DNA of 64,000 nt from Reticulitermes speratus (GCA_021186555.1 JAJKFL010000427.1:24539238-24603237); one strand, 5' to 3'. Counted from the first letter of the stretch, positions 1-12,857 are shown. The notes: a model not told the origin generated them from the letters alone. Program-made: numbers and translations.

Positions 1-666
1 CTCGACGTTAGCAATCGACGACGTAACTGTAGTTTGCTTGTGACAGTACAGACAACCATAACAAAGCAGCGGGTCACGTAGGTCTTTGCATGATAAACAG
101 TTGTGCCACCAGCTGTCTGAACTTACGGAGCCTGGAGGAAAGAGGAAACCTTACATGTCTCTTTATTTTAGATTTTCCGTTCCGTGTAACTATAGTTCGA
201 CTTTTTAATATCAACCAACAAATGCACTTCAATTGTCACAGTTTTACAATAACATACTCAAAAAACGCACTGTACTGCTACATGTATCAGACCTTGCTGG
301 TCCATCATTAGGGAGTATATGTCGTTGCATAAAACAATTACTTCATAATGTTTGGTCTAACTGTACGTGTAGAAGAACCGCTGGTAATTTTTTCAGTAGC
401 AAACTGTTACCCAGCAGATAAGAGCAGCATGTGGATCATTCAGGGGAACACCCTGGTCATATTTGCTAAGAAGTACAAATAATGTAGTTTTCGTCACTAT
501 TCGGTTACTTCCTCCCCCTGAGAATCAAATATCTTCCTCGGCACTGAAGTTTTTAAACACAGTCTTCCCTTAATGTGAGAGACCAACTTTCATACCCATA
601 TCAAACAACATGCAGAGTTACAAAACCATAAATATATACACTGTCAAGACGCAATATTCAAACTGT
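1..666. other. No gene recognised
   Basis: AT-rich unique-looking sequence. Open frames are short and match nothing I know. Confidence 0.5.
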
Positions 667-1050
667 CAGGGGCGCACCCAAGGGGGGGGGGGGCTACCGG
701 GCTGCAGCCCCCCCCCCAAACCCCAAAAACCGAAATTTAAAAAACATATTCTGTACATATTACATCAAAAGTTTTAAGTGATTTGCCCTTTAGCCGAAAT
801 CAGCCACTGAAATCGGCTGATGACTAGTACATTAGAATTTTGAAAAATAAATAACATTAAAAAGAAATAAGGCAGGACATTGTAGTCGAGTTAAGGGACA
901 TGTAGTTATATTTGTATGTATATAAATGCAGTTGCTGACAGTGTTATGTTATACTTACATGATTTTTATAACATAATTTTTAAAATCAAACAAATTATAT
1001 GTAGCCTTAGGGTCAGCCCTCCCCAAGGAAAAATTCTGGGTGCGCACCTG
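667..1050. mobile_element. hAT-type MITE with CAGGGGCGCACCCA termini
   Basis: Terminal inverted repeats CAGGGGCGCACCCA (667) and TGGGTGCGCACCTG (ending 1050) bound a 384 bp AT-rich element with G- and C-runs just inside the left end and an internal C-rich stretch near the right. CAGGGGCG termini are typical of hAT MITEs. The 8 bp flanks are not identical, so the target duplication has decayed or the ends are off by a few bases. Confidence 0.65.
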
Positions 1051-2440
1051 CTGTTAGTAAACAGCCGTATCAGAAAAGGTTAAAAACAGTAAAACATGAG
1101 AAGACAAAAATGGTACTTATGGAAGAGTCCTAGAAAAAAAAAACAGCCTTTTCACCTACCTGGTAACAGCAAATTCTGAAACAGAAGAAAGATGACGGGG
1201 ATGGCCCAAGAGCTGTATCCGACACACACAGTACTTGAAGAAAAACAGTCACTTTGTACCAGGCACTGCTGATGTCCCAGAGCACAATGCTAATTGTCTG
1301 TGCCATGTACAGATGTACACTTCCAAGACTTTTGGAAAAAGCTGCCGAATAAACAACTCTGGACAAATATGTACTTAAATAATTATAGACAATTCAAGCA
1401 GCGTAAATCATTTAAAAGTGCGACGCTGATCTTAGTGATGTGTGTGGAATACAAATGTGTAACTTCCATGCCATATGTTGCCTCCCATTCAACCAAGTGT
1501 TTCCCAAAATCATTGAAAAAGCTAAGACTTTAAATGCAGTTTGACAACACAAATAAATCATTTAATGCAGAATATATATGGAGGACCACTATAGCAAACT
1601 GAACATCAATTTAAATACAGAATTATAAAACTATAATATATTTTCAGACTTATCCTTTAAGAAGTTTTCCCAGCGCTGAATGAAACATGCTACAAGACCA
1701 CATAAAGGTAAATATAACATCAGATAACTCTCTTTTCTTCTTCCTTCTTTGCACAACTCTAACTCCAGAACTGGAGTGTCTTTCTGGAAAAGTGTATGTC
1801 ACGTCATAAGAGCAGCTGTATGTAGGGGCCAGTACAGCGCAAATCTTTACATATCCTGTCCACACACTATTTTCTGAGAACTGATTTTTATATTAAGACA
1901 AGTGACAAAGCCAAATAATTAGCCCTAAAAAGCAACTTTACAATTCCAATTTACAGGATACTCCATGACTATATGAGTGCTCCGGGAACTTTCTGCTGAT
2001 GCTACTAGCAGTCATGTCATATTCCATTTCTCTCTGGTCACTGAGATATGGATACTTGCAGTTTGAGTGACTTACATGCAACCAAGTTGGCAGCAACACT
2101 GAATGACCACACGTGTCTGCCTGCTCTCACATGCGCACTACAGCTGAATGTCAAACACCCACAGCGTGTTTGCACTAGGGTCCCCCATGTGTGGGGTTCA
2201 CATGAAATGATGCACATGACACAAAAGTTGGACTACTTTACTTAATTTTAGATGTTGCAAGCCATGTAAATGATGCTGCAGACTTTGGTAGGGTAGTACA
2301 AAAACGAGCTGCAATATGTAACCGAGTCGAAGGTGGCTCACTTACTGAAAAATGAAGTGTACAATGCTTGTGATAATAATCTAGTTACATGATACACACG
2401 TCTGTAACTGCTGAAAATCAGACACATTCATTCATACCGT
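1051..2440. other. No gene recognised
   Basis: Short open frames only, none with recognisable domains or splice-consistent neighbours. Confidence 0.5.
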
Positions 2441-2454
2441 AGTCTGTCTTACAA

Positions 2455-2800
2455 AAGGTCCATAGCCTCTTCAACAGCAAGTTCTCCATAAAGTGCGATC
2501 TAGTGCTTCCTCTTTCAATTTACAGTACCTTTGCATTTCCTTAAAGTCATCCAGCAGCTGCTTACATCTTCTTCCTCGTCTTCCAGTCCCTTCTATCTTT
2601 CCTTCAATCACATGTTTTAGAAGGCAGTTTCTACGCAAGATGTGACCAATCCAGTTAGCCTTCCTTCTTTTCATTTTATGTAGGGCATTCCTCTCCTCCT
2701 TGCCTGTATGTAATACTTCATTTCTCACACGATCGGTCCAACTGATATTCTCCATCCTTCTCCAGCACCACATTCCATATTCCTACAACATTTCTACTTG
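2455..2800 (-). mobile_element. Non-LTR retrotransposon (LINE) C-terminal fragment
   Basis: A 100-residue minus frame (2471-2773) reads MWCWRRMENISWTDRVRNE, then RRKANWIGHILRRNCLLKH, VIEGKIEGTGRRGRR, LDDFKEMQRYCKLKEEALD and RTLWR. This tail is found at the C-terminus of many insect endonuclease/reverse-transcriptase proteins, after the RT domain. No RT motifs remain upstream, so it is a 5'-truncated copy, as expected of LINE insertion. Confidence 0.85.
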
Positions 2801-3481
2801 GGAATCACCTCAGGAATATATTGCCAAAGTACTCGCAGAAACATGAATATAGTGCTAAGTAATTTGCAGGCTGATGTAAATTACACCATTAACACATTCA
2901 CTGGTTTACAATGAAGGCCAATGGGATGCCGGGTATATACAAAGGAAAATATGGGCTGTAGTCACGAACCTTTATCACATTATTTACAAATTACAATCGA
3001 ACTGCTACAATACAGTGATAACACTTTCTTGAGACTAGTTCAGCAGTTTCTGCCAGGGCCAGTTGGCAGCTATCACAATCAGTGCAGGTCACATTTTGTA
3101 CATAAATTCTTACACAGCTCAGTCTACACTGTTTGGTCAGACTACATGTTAAGCAGGGCCCCCAAATGTACTTTTGCACTGGGCCCAGGATGTCCTAAAC
3201 GAGCCCCTATTTCTGCTCCCGTCTAAACACAGTTGAGAATCAATCATGTCCCAAATTGTCATGGTTCATGCGTCCTTTCAAAGGGCATTCCAGTCACAAA
3301 GCAGTGCATCAAAACAGCCCCAACACTTCCCCCCCCCCCCCAAAAGAATTGTCAATCAAATGACATTAACTCTATAACATTCGACACAATTTAATACTAT
3401 CCGTGTTCTGTGAAATAAGATAATTTTACGATGTTTATTCTAACAACTGCTAGATACAAAAGCAAAAAATCATACAGTAAA

Positions 3482-3523
3482 CCTCCTACATGTTTCGGCC
3501 TTTCTCGGCCATCTTCAGGGAAG
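3482..3523 (-). ncRNA. Hammerhead-ribozyme-like hairpin
   Basis: On the minus strand: stem I CTTCC (3523-3519), CTGAAGA (3518-3512), stem II GGCC...GGCC, GAAA (3496-3493), short ACATGT stem III, A, then GGAGG (3486-3482), which pairs with CTTCC. One extra T follows CTGAAGA, unlike textbook hammerheads. Confidence 0.5.
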
Positions 3524-4496
3524 TATTCAACAAAGAGAAAGAAAAACACCATGCTGGTTTATTTTGACATGGAGGTACAATTGTGGAGTTAAAAAACAGA
3601 CATTAAAATTTGTATAAAAATGATTTAAAAATACTATTGTAAAGAACCACAGAAGACACAGGGACAAATCCCTGAAAATGAATGACATTCTACGATAGAC
3701 GTTTGTTTGCATTCACATTATAAATTTTATGATATACTTACATGAAATTCGCACTATGCTTTTAATCACTTTTACAAAACTTTAACATTTTTTTTAGCTC
3801 AATTGCACGTCCATGACATAATTAGCCATTGTTGTGTTTTTTCCTTTTCTTTGTCGAATACCTCCCCATGGTGGCCGAAAAATGTAGGAGGCTTACTATA
3901 TGATTGTATATATTTTTGTATCGAACTATTGTGCAGTTGTCGGAATAAACATTGTAAAATTTAAAACAATCTTTGCCATTGTTAAAAAAATCCATAACAT
4001 TCACGACTGTAGTTCATTTGCAGCTCGTACAACATTATGAAAAACAAATATTAAATACAAAAAACACGGAATGGCATAACATTCAAAAATCTACAACTCA
4101 GATCATAATTCACATTATTGCAAAAGTAAGTTTTTTTTTCTAAGTTTTCCATTCTTTTGCCATTAAAAATACAATTTTTTGATTGGCAATAACATAACGT
4201 GTAAAATGGAACCTCAGCTTTCTATAGCTAGAGGACGTCCAACCTCGAGGCCAAACAACGACATATCGCAAAGTCTTCACTTGCATCCAGAAGTCCTAGA
4301 CATTGATTTTAATTTTTAACTGTTGAACTACACAATTTTTCACTTTATGTGAAACCTTTACCTGCTCAAAAATTTTTACTGAATTCGGCTTACCTCACCA
4401 AAAATGTGAAGTTGAGATCTAAACTATATACACCGACATAAACAATGGTTTAATGTAACTTACATGATAATTTTTATTTGGTACTCAAATTTTGCC

Positions 4497-4545
4497 TGAT
4501 GATGGCTTTTTGTACCGACACCGAAACACGTTGCATTAAACTTAT
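4497..4545 (+). ncRNA. Hammerhead-like motif, degraded
   Basis: CTGATGA, a weak stem II, GAAACACGT, then TGCA; stem I would be TGC/GCA only. Same plan as the better copies at 6326 and 54202 but poorly paired. Confidence 0.3.
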
Positions 4546-4799
4546 ACAATACTATAACATAAAACTTAGTTGTAACTGACAGCCTTCACCCCTTTACTCT
4601 GTGTATCTTCTCTCCTACAGGAAAAAAAAAGCAACTTCCTGTTCTATCCCTCCTGATAACAGGCACAACCACATTTTATTTTCCCCATTACAACATGCTG
4701 ATCACATCATGGTCTTCCTTCAACACTTTCACATTACCCTTCTACCAGCCACATATCATAACAATGATTTTTCTAAAATTGCCCTTTTCACATCAATGG

Positions 4800-4935
4800 A
4801 CCAACAAAATTTAGAAACTCTTGAGATATAATGTTCTCATGACACTGAACATTATGAGGATGTGATACTGTGTGACTCAGTACATAGGTACCCACTTTTT
4901 TGAGTAACATGCTACCTCCATCTTCACGATGTGAC
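4800..4935 (+). repeat. Copy of dispersed 'VTPCSLV' repeat family
   Basis: Contains the order TTCTCA, GATGTGATACTGTGTGACTC, GTACCCAC, then CTACCTCCATCTTCA. The same order recurs at 19686, 48795, 61700 and 62770. This matches a repeat of hemimetabolous insects that spuriously encodes peptides like FWDVTPCSLV. Confidence 0.5.
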
Positions 4936-4999
4936 TCACTCTTACACCAGCAGGCTCCTCCAAAACACCGATACCTATCCACCAAACTACACAGGGTCC

Positions 5000-6165
5000 A
5001 CATCCCACAAAGCCATGATCGTCAGGTTTGGAAAATCACTAGGCAATGTAAAAACTCCATCCTCATGCCTAAAATAACTGCACATGACTGAATGGAACAA
5101 CCTTATTCTTATTTCTTTCAATACTTTGTGAAACTTTGGTTGCAGCTTACATGTAAGGCGCAGTGAGTGCTAAGGTTATGTATATACAACTGTCATATGT
5201 TGAAATACCTACTGTTCTTATGTCAGTACCAAAACATACATTACAGCAGACCCTGTTCAACCTTGTATGTGGTGCGGGTAACTCTGGCAATATTTGGTTT
5301 GCATGCAGGCATCATGAAATTCAATATACAGAATGAAGAATGAATAAGTATACATGTACATATAATTTTGCCTGTGAATTTTTCTGTATGTCATGCACAA
5401 TAAAAATATACTGATAACAGGACACATTTACAAAAATGCAATTCACAACACAAACAAGACAGAAACTGAACTGTCTGCACTTGGATGGCTAAGGAATTGT
5501 GGTATCCACTTTAAGTCTGGCCAGTACATAATCTATCAAGCAGTCAGCCTGAAAAGCAACAGGTCTCTAAAAAAAAAAAAACACTTGCTCAGAAGTAACG
5601 ATTAAAGTGTTTTGACTGAGAAAAGGGTCAGTTTCAGCAAACAGACATGACATGTGGTGCCATGTAGTGTGGCACCTTCTGTCTGGACTTCATGAAGAAC
5701 ATCAAAGTAATATCCTACAAACAGAGTCAGCAGGATCCTCAAAAATGTTGACACGTATCTTAACAACACAGTGTCACACCTTGGAAGACCATAATTTTAA
5801 CAGGTATGCATACAGAAACTGCATAGTGTTCATCAGAAAACACAATCAAAAGATACCCAGCCAACAATGTTCAAAAAACACAAAAGAATCCATCTGGCTA
5901 GTTATGTGAATAAAATAACACTTCATTACGAGTAGACACATCGACATACAACCATTGGTAAAAACACATAATAAACACAAACACTGAAATCTCATCCCAG
6001 CCCACATCAAAACTTGGAATCCCCTCTAAACTTAGCCTAAACTAAATTATGGTTGTGACATCTGCCAAGACATTGTGAATGAAACAACATGGGACTTAAC
6101 ATCCACACAGAAAAATCTTCAAGAAATGGGCAGTTCACTTCTGAACTTCAAACTTTATCGAAACT
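5000..6165. other. No gene recognised
   Basis: No conserved frame, repeat or hairpin that I can support. Confidence 0.45.
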
Positions 6166-6168
6166 ATG

Positions 6169-6427
6169 TCACAAATTCACCAACACACGCACCTTTTACT
6201 ATTAAAAATTAAGAGTTGTTAAAATGCCCTACATATGTTTTGGTCGGTTAACCGGCCATCATCAGGGGCGATTAAAGTTACTTAATATAAACACATCCAG
6301 AGGTTTATATTAAGTAACTTTAATCGCCCCTGATGATGGCCGGTTAACCGACCGAAACATATGTAGGGCATTTTAACAACTATTAATTTTTAATAGTAAA
6401 AGGTGCATGTGTTGGTGAATTTGTGAC
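6169..6427. repeat. Large palindrome with two opposed hammerhead-like motifs
   Basis: Arms of about 120 bp, 6169-6292 and 6304-6427, are nearly perfect inverted copies around a short centre at about 6298. Each arm carries TAATCGCCCCTGATGATGGC followed by GAAACATATGTAGGGC, in opposite orientation, plus an AATTTTTAATAG-type tail. The arms look like one element inserted as an inverted dimer. Confidence 0.85.
6326..6369 (+). ncRNA. Hammerhead-like motif in right palindrome arm
   Basis: Stem I GCCC (6326-6329) pairs with GGGC (6366-6369). Between them: CTGATGA (6330-6336), one extra T, stem II with GGCCGG/CCGACC, GAAA (6354-6357), AC..GT mini stem III, A6365 at the expected cleavage position. A mirror copy lies in the left arm (about 6230-6273). 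Confidence 0.5.
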
Positions 6428-7164
6428 ATTGTTTGTTAAACATGCACGGTGTAAGCAATACTAAGTTTATCGAAACTGGCACTGCCTGTAATGATCAACT
6501 GTTATAATACACACCAGCAAGTTTCACCAATAATTACTTGGTCAAACTGTTTAGTCTTAACACTCTCAATTCACATGTGTTTCAGCAAACATGTAAAGTA
6601 ATGTATGAAATCTGTGGTTTCATAGAAGCAATTATGATGATGGCTGTGTTCTGGCATACGATGCCATGTGATTCCGTAGACAGGTATCAAAATTTCAGAT
6701 GAACCATGCTACCAATTATGATCCTGATACCCACTGCCATGAGCACATAAAATATCATAAACAATTTTGTTCAGTGGAGACACAATATGCCAGGGGAGAA
6801 ACCCCATAACACCAGTTCTGTAGGAGGCCTAATGGGCTTCATGCCTGTAGCATATGGGGATGAAGAAAACAATCTTCCCTGCTGGAATTTTAACTGCAGT
6901 TGACAGTGTACAGAGTACTTAGAGCAGTAACTATAGAGATTACTGCTGTGATGTGAATCTACAGTCTGGTAGACACGGCAACTAGAAAAACTGCTTTGCG
7001 ACACTGGGGCACATTACATACAGATCGGGCTGCCCTTCAAAATTTGGACATGCCTGGTAATTTTGAGGCCCATCAAGTCTCTCATTAAACCTTTAAAGTG
7101 CAGTGGTTACAATGTGCACCACCTACTGTAACATTACATGACTCCACTTTGTCCGCAGACTGTA

Positions 7165-7378
7165 TTAATCCTTAACGAAAAACACCCCTAGAAATTAATT
7201 TTATATATTTATGCAACAAGGGAATTTGCTGCAGTTTTAAGACACGCTGCATAACATCCGTTTTATTTTCCACACAATGCCATTTATTTCACAATTTTAT
7301 TTTTTTCTGTTCAAACAATATGTTTTTTATAAACCATGTGCTAAAATTTAAATACCAAACCTGTTGTTTAAAGGTTAA
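7165..7378 (-). mobile_element. TTAA-flanked MITE, copy 1 (piggyBac-like)
   Basis: Right edge TTTAAAGGTTAA at 7367-7378; left edge TTAATCCTTAACG at 7165. The body has the family signatures TTTATTTCA(T/C)AATTTTATC and CTAAAATTTAAATACC. Six relatives are at 17155, 25722, 31159, 31911, 44657 and about 50215. Confidence 0.7.
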
Positions 7379-8089
7379 TGTGTCTCATATAATTCTCCTA
7401 ATAACAGGAGTTTATTAACACAACATTAACTGTACGGTCTATGTAACGGAAATGTGCCGTTTCTTTTTCTTGTGTGAGGTACGAAGTGCACACCTAAACA
7501 TCACTAAGATAGCTTTCTGGCTGCAGAATGGTGAGTCCACAAGAGTTGACCTACAGTACCACAGGCTATATTACAACATTTAAAGTTCATCACATTACGT
7601 CCTACAAAACTTTCTTCTTCAACAAAAAAGATTAATACAAATCGTACAATTCTGAGCTCTAATTTTTTCAGTTCATGTCCCCACGTAAAATTCCACTAGA
7701 ACATAAATGATGTGGTTCTAACTTGTAAACATCATCCATTTCACAAACAAATATAGGACCTCCATTAAACACAAATCACTGCATCTGAAGTGTTTTAATC
7801 ACCATGAAGACATAAATAGAACTATAACAGTTCATACTTAAACTCAATGTCAGTCCATGAGCCTTACAGAGAGCCATCTGAAATATGGTGACAAATGAGA
7901 AATTCAGCAGTCTCATTTAAGTTTCCACAGAGGATTATTACTACATACAGTCCAATTATGATACATGCTTGATCACATTACACAGACTGAAAGTGTCCCG
8001 AGGACAGAATACTGAGGGGAGTACTTGGAGAAGACTGTATGAAAAGGAGTGTCATGATTTGTATGCTATATTATATATTATTAGGAAGA

Positions 8090-8330
8090 TCAAATAAAAG
8101 ATAAGATAAGTATGGCATGTAGTATGGATGGGAAAGATAAGATATGAAGTGTGTTGTGGTCAGGATACACGAAGGTACGGAGACCCAGAGGAAGAATTAG
8201 TCACAGACGGAAGCACAATATGAAGCTGGACCTTATAAAATTAGGAGGGGACAGTGTGGACTGAATTCATGTGGCCGAGGATACAGACCAAGAGGCAGGC
8301 TTCTGTAAACATGGTAAACCTGGGTGGGCC
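8090..8330 (+). mobile_element. LINE 3' end, degenerate
   Basis: One frame reads RPRGRISHRRKHNMKLDL then GGDSVD, stop, IHVAEDTD, recalling the RPRRRWEDNIKMDLxxxGWxGVDWIxLAxDRD tail of insect non-LTR retrotransposons. Stops show it is dead. Confidence 0.6.
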
Positions 8331-8771
8331 CACTCTGGACATTTCGGAGAAGAGAAAATCTCTTGCTCCTTCTGGGATTCAAAATTCGGATCGTCCAGCT
8401 CGCACTGTAGTCACTGTACTGATTACACCATCATGACCCTACAATAAAATAAATATGAAACACAAAATGAAGAATAAAAAATGAATGGCAAAAGAAGGCT
8501 TAGGATGACTGAAATAGTGACAGAGTCCAAGGCCTACATGCGATTCTGAGAAACAAGTTCTACTGATGTAACCTGACAAAGTTCATGAATATAACAAATA
8601 ATACAATTATATTGATCAGGGGTTGCTGTGTGTGACTGTGCTGTGACTGCCCCAGGCAGCGGAGTCCAAGAGGCAACAAAACTGAGGTCAAAATGAATAT
8701 TTAAAATGCAAAAGAAAAAAAATTTTGTGCTCAACAAATTTTAAATTAGTGAGCCAAATAAACAGAAACTT

Positions 8772-9060
8772 TGATTTCAGGCTTCCCCCACGATGTTGAC
8801 GAGATCTGCATTTTCATTATAAAAACAATTTTTTTTTTTTTTTTTACAAAAATTTTTCTACATGTTTTGACCAATAGGTCATACTCAGACGAAACATTTA
8901 CAAAAATACAATCAAAGGAAGGCCTCTTTCAATATCACTACTGCCTTCTTTTGTATATTTTTGTACCAGTTTCACCTGACGATGACCTTACTGCTCAAAA
9001 CATGTAGCAAATTTTTGCATAAACACAATTGTTTTTATAACAAAAATAGTTGCGTTTGAC
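8772..9060. repeat. Inverted-repeat element, foldback family copy
   Basis: Starts GATTTCAGGCTTCCCCCACG then GATGTTGACGAGATCTGC, the same edge as copies at 32573, 39601 and 46131. Inside, ACAAAAATTTTTCTACATGTTTTGACC (8856 on) is mirrored near 8985-9020; both arms hold degraded CTGANGA...AAAACATGTAG hairpins. Confidence 0.6.
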
Positions 9061-9588
9061 TGGATTGTTTTTATAATAATTAAACCAGTTCTGTACTTAA
9101 CCTACTGCATATTTCAAGAAAATTGCTGCAAATCCAACCAATTTAATTGACAGCACTTCCAACACATCTGCATACAGATGTGAGATGAGAATATAACAAT
9201 GAGATGGAAGTAATATGTAAAAACAATGCCTCCACACACACTGCAGTAACTGGCTCTCTTTTACAGGCTTACTGGTGACAGAGGGGGACAACCATGAACA
9301 AAATGGAAGGCTCATGGTACAGCTCTTCATTGGAAGAAGGGAAAGAACACCAAGCAGCAGTAGCGCATGTTTGTTGTGTAGCACAAGCAGAATAGGGCTA
9401 AAAATTTAAACATTGAAATTTACTGGGCAGCTGTTTGATGGGCATATAATAGCTAAGAATTAATACCTAGCAGGAGACCAGCTATTTACCTGGACTTACA
9501 TTATTTAAGGTTATCTGAGGTTCTCAAGGCAGTGAACACAATTACAATCTTCTGGTATATGACACTGTTTACTTTGGTACAGACATAC

Positions 9589-9852
9589 CAACGTGGGCCA
9601 GGATACCGTAGTCGGTATAGCGACTCGCTATAGGCTGGACGATCTAGGGATCGAATCCCAGTGGGAACGATTTTTTCCACCCAGTCTCCTATACAATGGG
9701 CACCGGGTCATTCCCAGGGGTAAAGAGGCTGGGGCATGGCATTGACCACGCACCCCCCACCGAGCGCCAAGGTTAAAGAAAGAGCAGAGCTATACGTCTA
9801 CTCCCACTCTGTGTTCATGGCAGGTTATAGGGTGAAATTTACTTTACTTCAC
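9589..9852 (+). mobile_element. tRNA-derived SINE
   Basis: tRNA-like head with an A-box-like TAGTCGGTATAGCGACTCGC and B box GGATCGAATCCC, a body with CACCCAGTCTCCTATACAATGG and GGGGTAAAGAGGCTGGGGCA, and a CTACTCCC...ATAGGGTGAA tail. It begins GGCCAGGATACCGTAG. Among the least decayed of about a dozen copies in the window; not a functional tRNA gene because the cloverleaf does not close. Confidence 0.8.
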
Positions 9853-9859
9853 TTTACAG

Positions 9860-10813
9860 AGGTAACAACACTCCTCCAAACTACCTACATACACGGCATC
9901 ACACCTCAAGAAGACGACAGGCTTCTTACAGCACTATATTAAATAGAACTCCAACTTCTGTATATTGCAACACAACATTATTGTTTCGTGATCCTGTTAT
10001 TCTACATAGTGTGAAATAATATACATTGATTCACTGTCAGAACTCAGATAGTCATATAATATTAAGTATTGCTGTCACTAGAATCTGCAGCTAAATTTTA
10101 AGATAATTATTATTTAATAAACTACTTTGAAAATTCTGTTGGCATGTCTGTTAACTTGGCATGTAAATTGGCTTACTGAACACGTCAAGACAAAATGTGA
10201 TTTTCCAAAAGCTGCCATCTTGTTCTTGAACTGTTATTTCATACTGTTACAAAAATATAAAAATCTCAACACATGAAAAAATTGGTCATGTTCATTTATG
10301 TCACTGTAAAATGGTGTACAGAACTTTCTGATGAGTGGGCCTTAACGTCATTTCCTGTTAATGGTAATTACAGCCACGAAAGAAGTGTATGTTCTGTACA
10401 GTCACATTAGGAAGCCATGACTGCCCATCACCATCATGTCTAAATCATCCCTATACTATACTGCTGCACTGTTGCCATGAATATATTACAAATTATAATT
10501 GATTAAAAACCAACACAGTTTATATAATAAAATAAATTTGTGATACTGGTGAATAAACACAGAAACTGACAAACACACTATATAATACAATAGAATACAG
10601 AATCAAAATGTGTCTATGATGGATAGAAACAACATACCAAACACTAAATATAATGGAGCCTTTTTTACACATTGGGAACTACTTTATACTTTACCAGAGT
10701 AGGTCAATACTGGTTGTATTAAGAATTATACAGCCTGTTGTACACAATTCTGCTATTAGTGGTACAGAAATACTCCCATTTGGGAATAAATACATGGAGG
10801 GCATAAAGTTTCT
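9860..10813. other. No gene recognised
   Basis: AT-rich, no coding or repeat structure that I can name. Confidence 0.45.
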
Positions 10814-12307
10814 TTAACCTTTAGCGGCCGGACTTATTTCTCAGCGTTGCCCTTTAAATCGAGATAAGTGGCCTACTTTACGGCACAAGCCCTGTGTGAT
10901 CGGGTCTGCGGTCCCCGCGTTGGCCGTTTAAACATTAGCGCTATCGTTAGAAAAACTTTAATATTATTTTATCTGGAAGAGATAAAATGGTGGAATTACT
11001 TCCATTTTGTAGAAATTGGAACAGGCTTTTAGCAGAGCACATTAGAAATTCAGCATGTATCCTTACTGCCTAAATAAACATAATACAATTTCATATTCTT
11101 GTGAATTTGAATTTTATGTCGTCATTTTTGTGGCTGGTCGAGACATTCCTTTTACCGGATTCTTTTTTCTCGTTTTCATGAGACATATTCGTGCCTATCG
11201 TTCAGCTGTAATCAGTTCTTATTAGTAACACTAAATGATTGTTGTTAGTCTAAACAGTGTAAGGTTTGTTCAGCGTCATTACAAGATTGACCGAGAAGGA
11301 AAAAATCAGCCCACCTTACTACGCAAAATACTCAACACCAAGAAACGATGTTGTGACGACTCACTTCACTGTTACAGTATTGCCTTTACTAACCAACACA
11401 CCTCCTAATGAATGCACACCCAACTGAAATAAAACATTGTTTCAATAACACTTCGCTAGACTAAACACTACACATATTGGCTTCCATCGGTACCAACAAC
11501 GCTTAGAGAAAAACAGAACTACGCGCCGAAAGACTTTCCAAACCCACAGACATAATTATACGCGTTTTTGAACCTAAAATGAAGGTTCAGAAAACAAAGA
11601 GAAGTTCTCGTCTTCAAGAAATTATTGAAGAGTGTTTTAAATTTAAGAAAAATATAAAAGATTTGTTTGATGTTTTATTTGGAATAAGGCAGCAGAGATA
11701 TGGTACATTTTTGCATACGAAAGTAAACGTCGCCTGATATCATTTTCTTAGAACGAAATTGAATGCAATGCCTGCCATAATAAAATAATAAACACAGATT
11801 AATTTATGGCTTGCACACCAGCTTACAGTACGTATCTTTGTAATTTTAGACCCGCCTTATCTACAGAAATTGCTCTTTTCATTGGCTCCGAGAAACAGAA
11901 AGTTGACAGGCGCTTGCTTACTCCACGTGGAGTGAAAGGGCCATTGTATGGTGTCCCTTTGAAATATAAAACCCGATTATATGAATCACTGTAGGTCAAT
12001 TTATGGCCAACACGATACTGTATGCAGACGGCAGAAAAACAACTTCCAAGGCAGTTCGCTTTGCTTATGAAGCTCAAAGCTGATAAAGCCTCTTCAATGT
12101 TTAAGCCTGAGTTCCTGCCTGGGGTAAAGTGGTCGGAGCGTGAAGCAAACCAAACATTTCATCTAACGCGGAATTGGGAGCTATACAAGTTCCCTGCATG
12201 TTTTTAAAGCTGTGGGAGCTCTCTTGAGCGGTCCTAGGCAGCAAAGGACGACTGACGATTTAAAGGGCCCCGTCATTTATATAGGACGCACGGACTCTAA
12301 AGGTTAA
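10814..12307. mobile_element. piggyBac-like non-autonomous element, 1.5 kb
   Basis: TTAA at both edges (10814-10817 and 12304-12307) enclosing inverted ends CCTTTAGCGGCCGGACTT and CCTTTAGAGTCCGTGCGT (read inward from each side). TTAA targets and CCY-type ends are the piggyBac hallmark. No transposase is recognisable inside; a 52-codon frame from ATG 11579 to TGA 11737 (MKVQKTKRSSRLQEIIEECF start) and a 62-codon frame at 11806-11994 are of unknown meaning. Confidence 0.7.
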
Positions 12308-12364
12308 ACAGTGTGTTCACACATCAGCAGTCTTTCAGGTTTAAGGACTTTGTACTATAGTAAT

Positions 12365-12412
12365 TTCCCTGAAGATGACCCTGCAGGGCCAAAACATGCA
12401 GCAGAGTGGAAT
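12365..12412 (+). ncRNA. Hammerhead-like relic
   Basis: CCCTGAAGATGACCCTGCAG then GGCCAAAACATGCAGCAG. The GAAA box has become AAAA, so this copy is a relic of the family. Confidence 0.3.
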
Positions 12413-12851
12413 AAACTAGCTTGTCCCAAATTTATTTTACTAAGTGTGCCGTGTTGGTTTCTTAATTAACCAAATGCGGTGATGATCGTTCATCAGTTGA
12501 TTTCCAGCAATGAGCAAAGAATCTCTGTACATGAAGGGTGCCTCTCGTATCTGCAAGCCACCAAACCCTCCAACAAAAGGATGGACACCACCACAATACC
12601 AAATAACAGATTTTACCTCAGCTTCCACCTCTGTTACTATCATCACTCCCTGTTAACGTGTCTTGATCGAACTCAACGTCACTGTCTGATGAGACATCAC
12701 CACCAATGACCCTCCATATCAGTCATGCTGAATATCATTTTCATTCCAAATGTGTGCCATTATGGCAAGCAATACCCCTGCTTCTGCCAAGGATTCAACC
12801 CTCATCACTCAATCCCACAGCCTGCTGTAAACTTCTGAATTAATTTCTCCT

Positions 12852-12857
12852 TTTATT
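12852..12857 (-). promoter_or_regulatory. Candidate polyadenylation signal of BTAF1
   Basis: First AATAAA on the minus strand below the stop codon, which would give a 3' UTR of about 600 nt. Only the hexamer supports this, and 13,464-12,858 shows no strong repeat. A non-canonical signal nearer the stop is possible. Confidence 0.3.

Noticed and set aside
9589..9665. tRNA gene
   Set aside because: A and B boxes are present but the arms do not form a cloverleaf and a SINE body follows.
9736..9942. Open frame over the SINE tail
   Set aside because: Chance reading of a SINE body; frames over other SINE copies (28057, 29055, 36330, 57067) are the same artefact.
11806..12207. Possible small genes inside the piggyBac-like element
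   Set aside because: No known domain, no splice support and overlapping frames on both strands; kept only as a remark.
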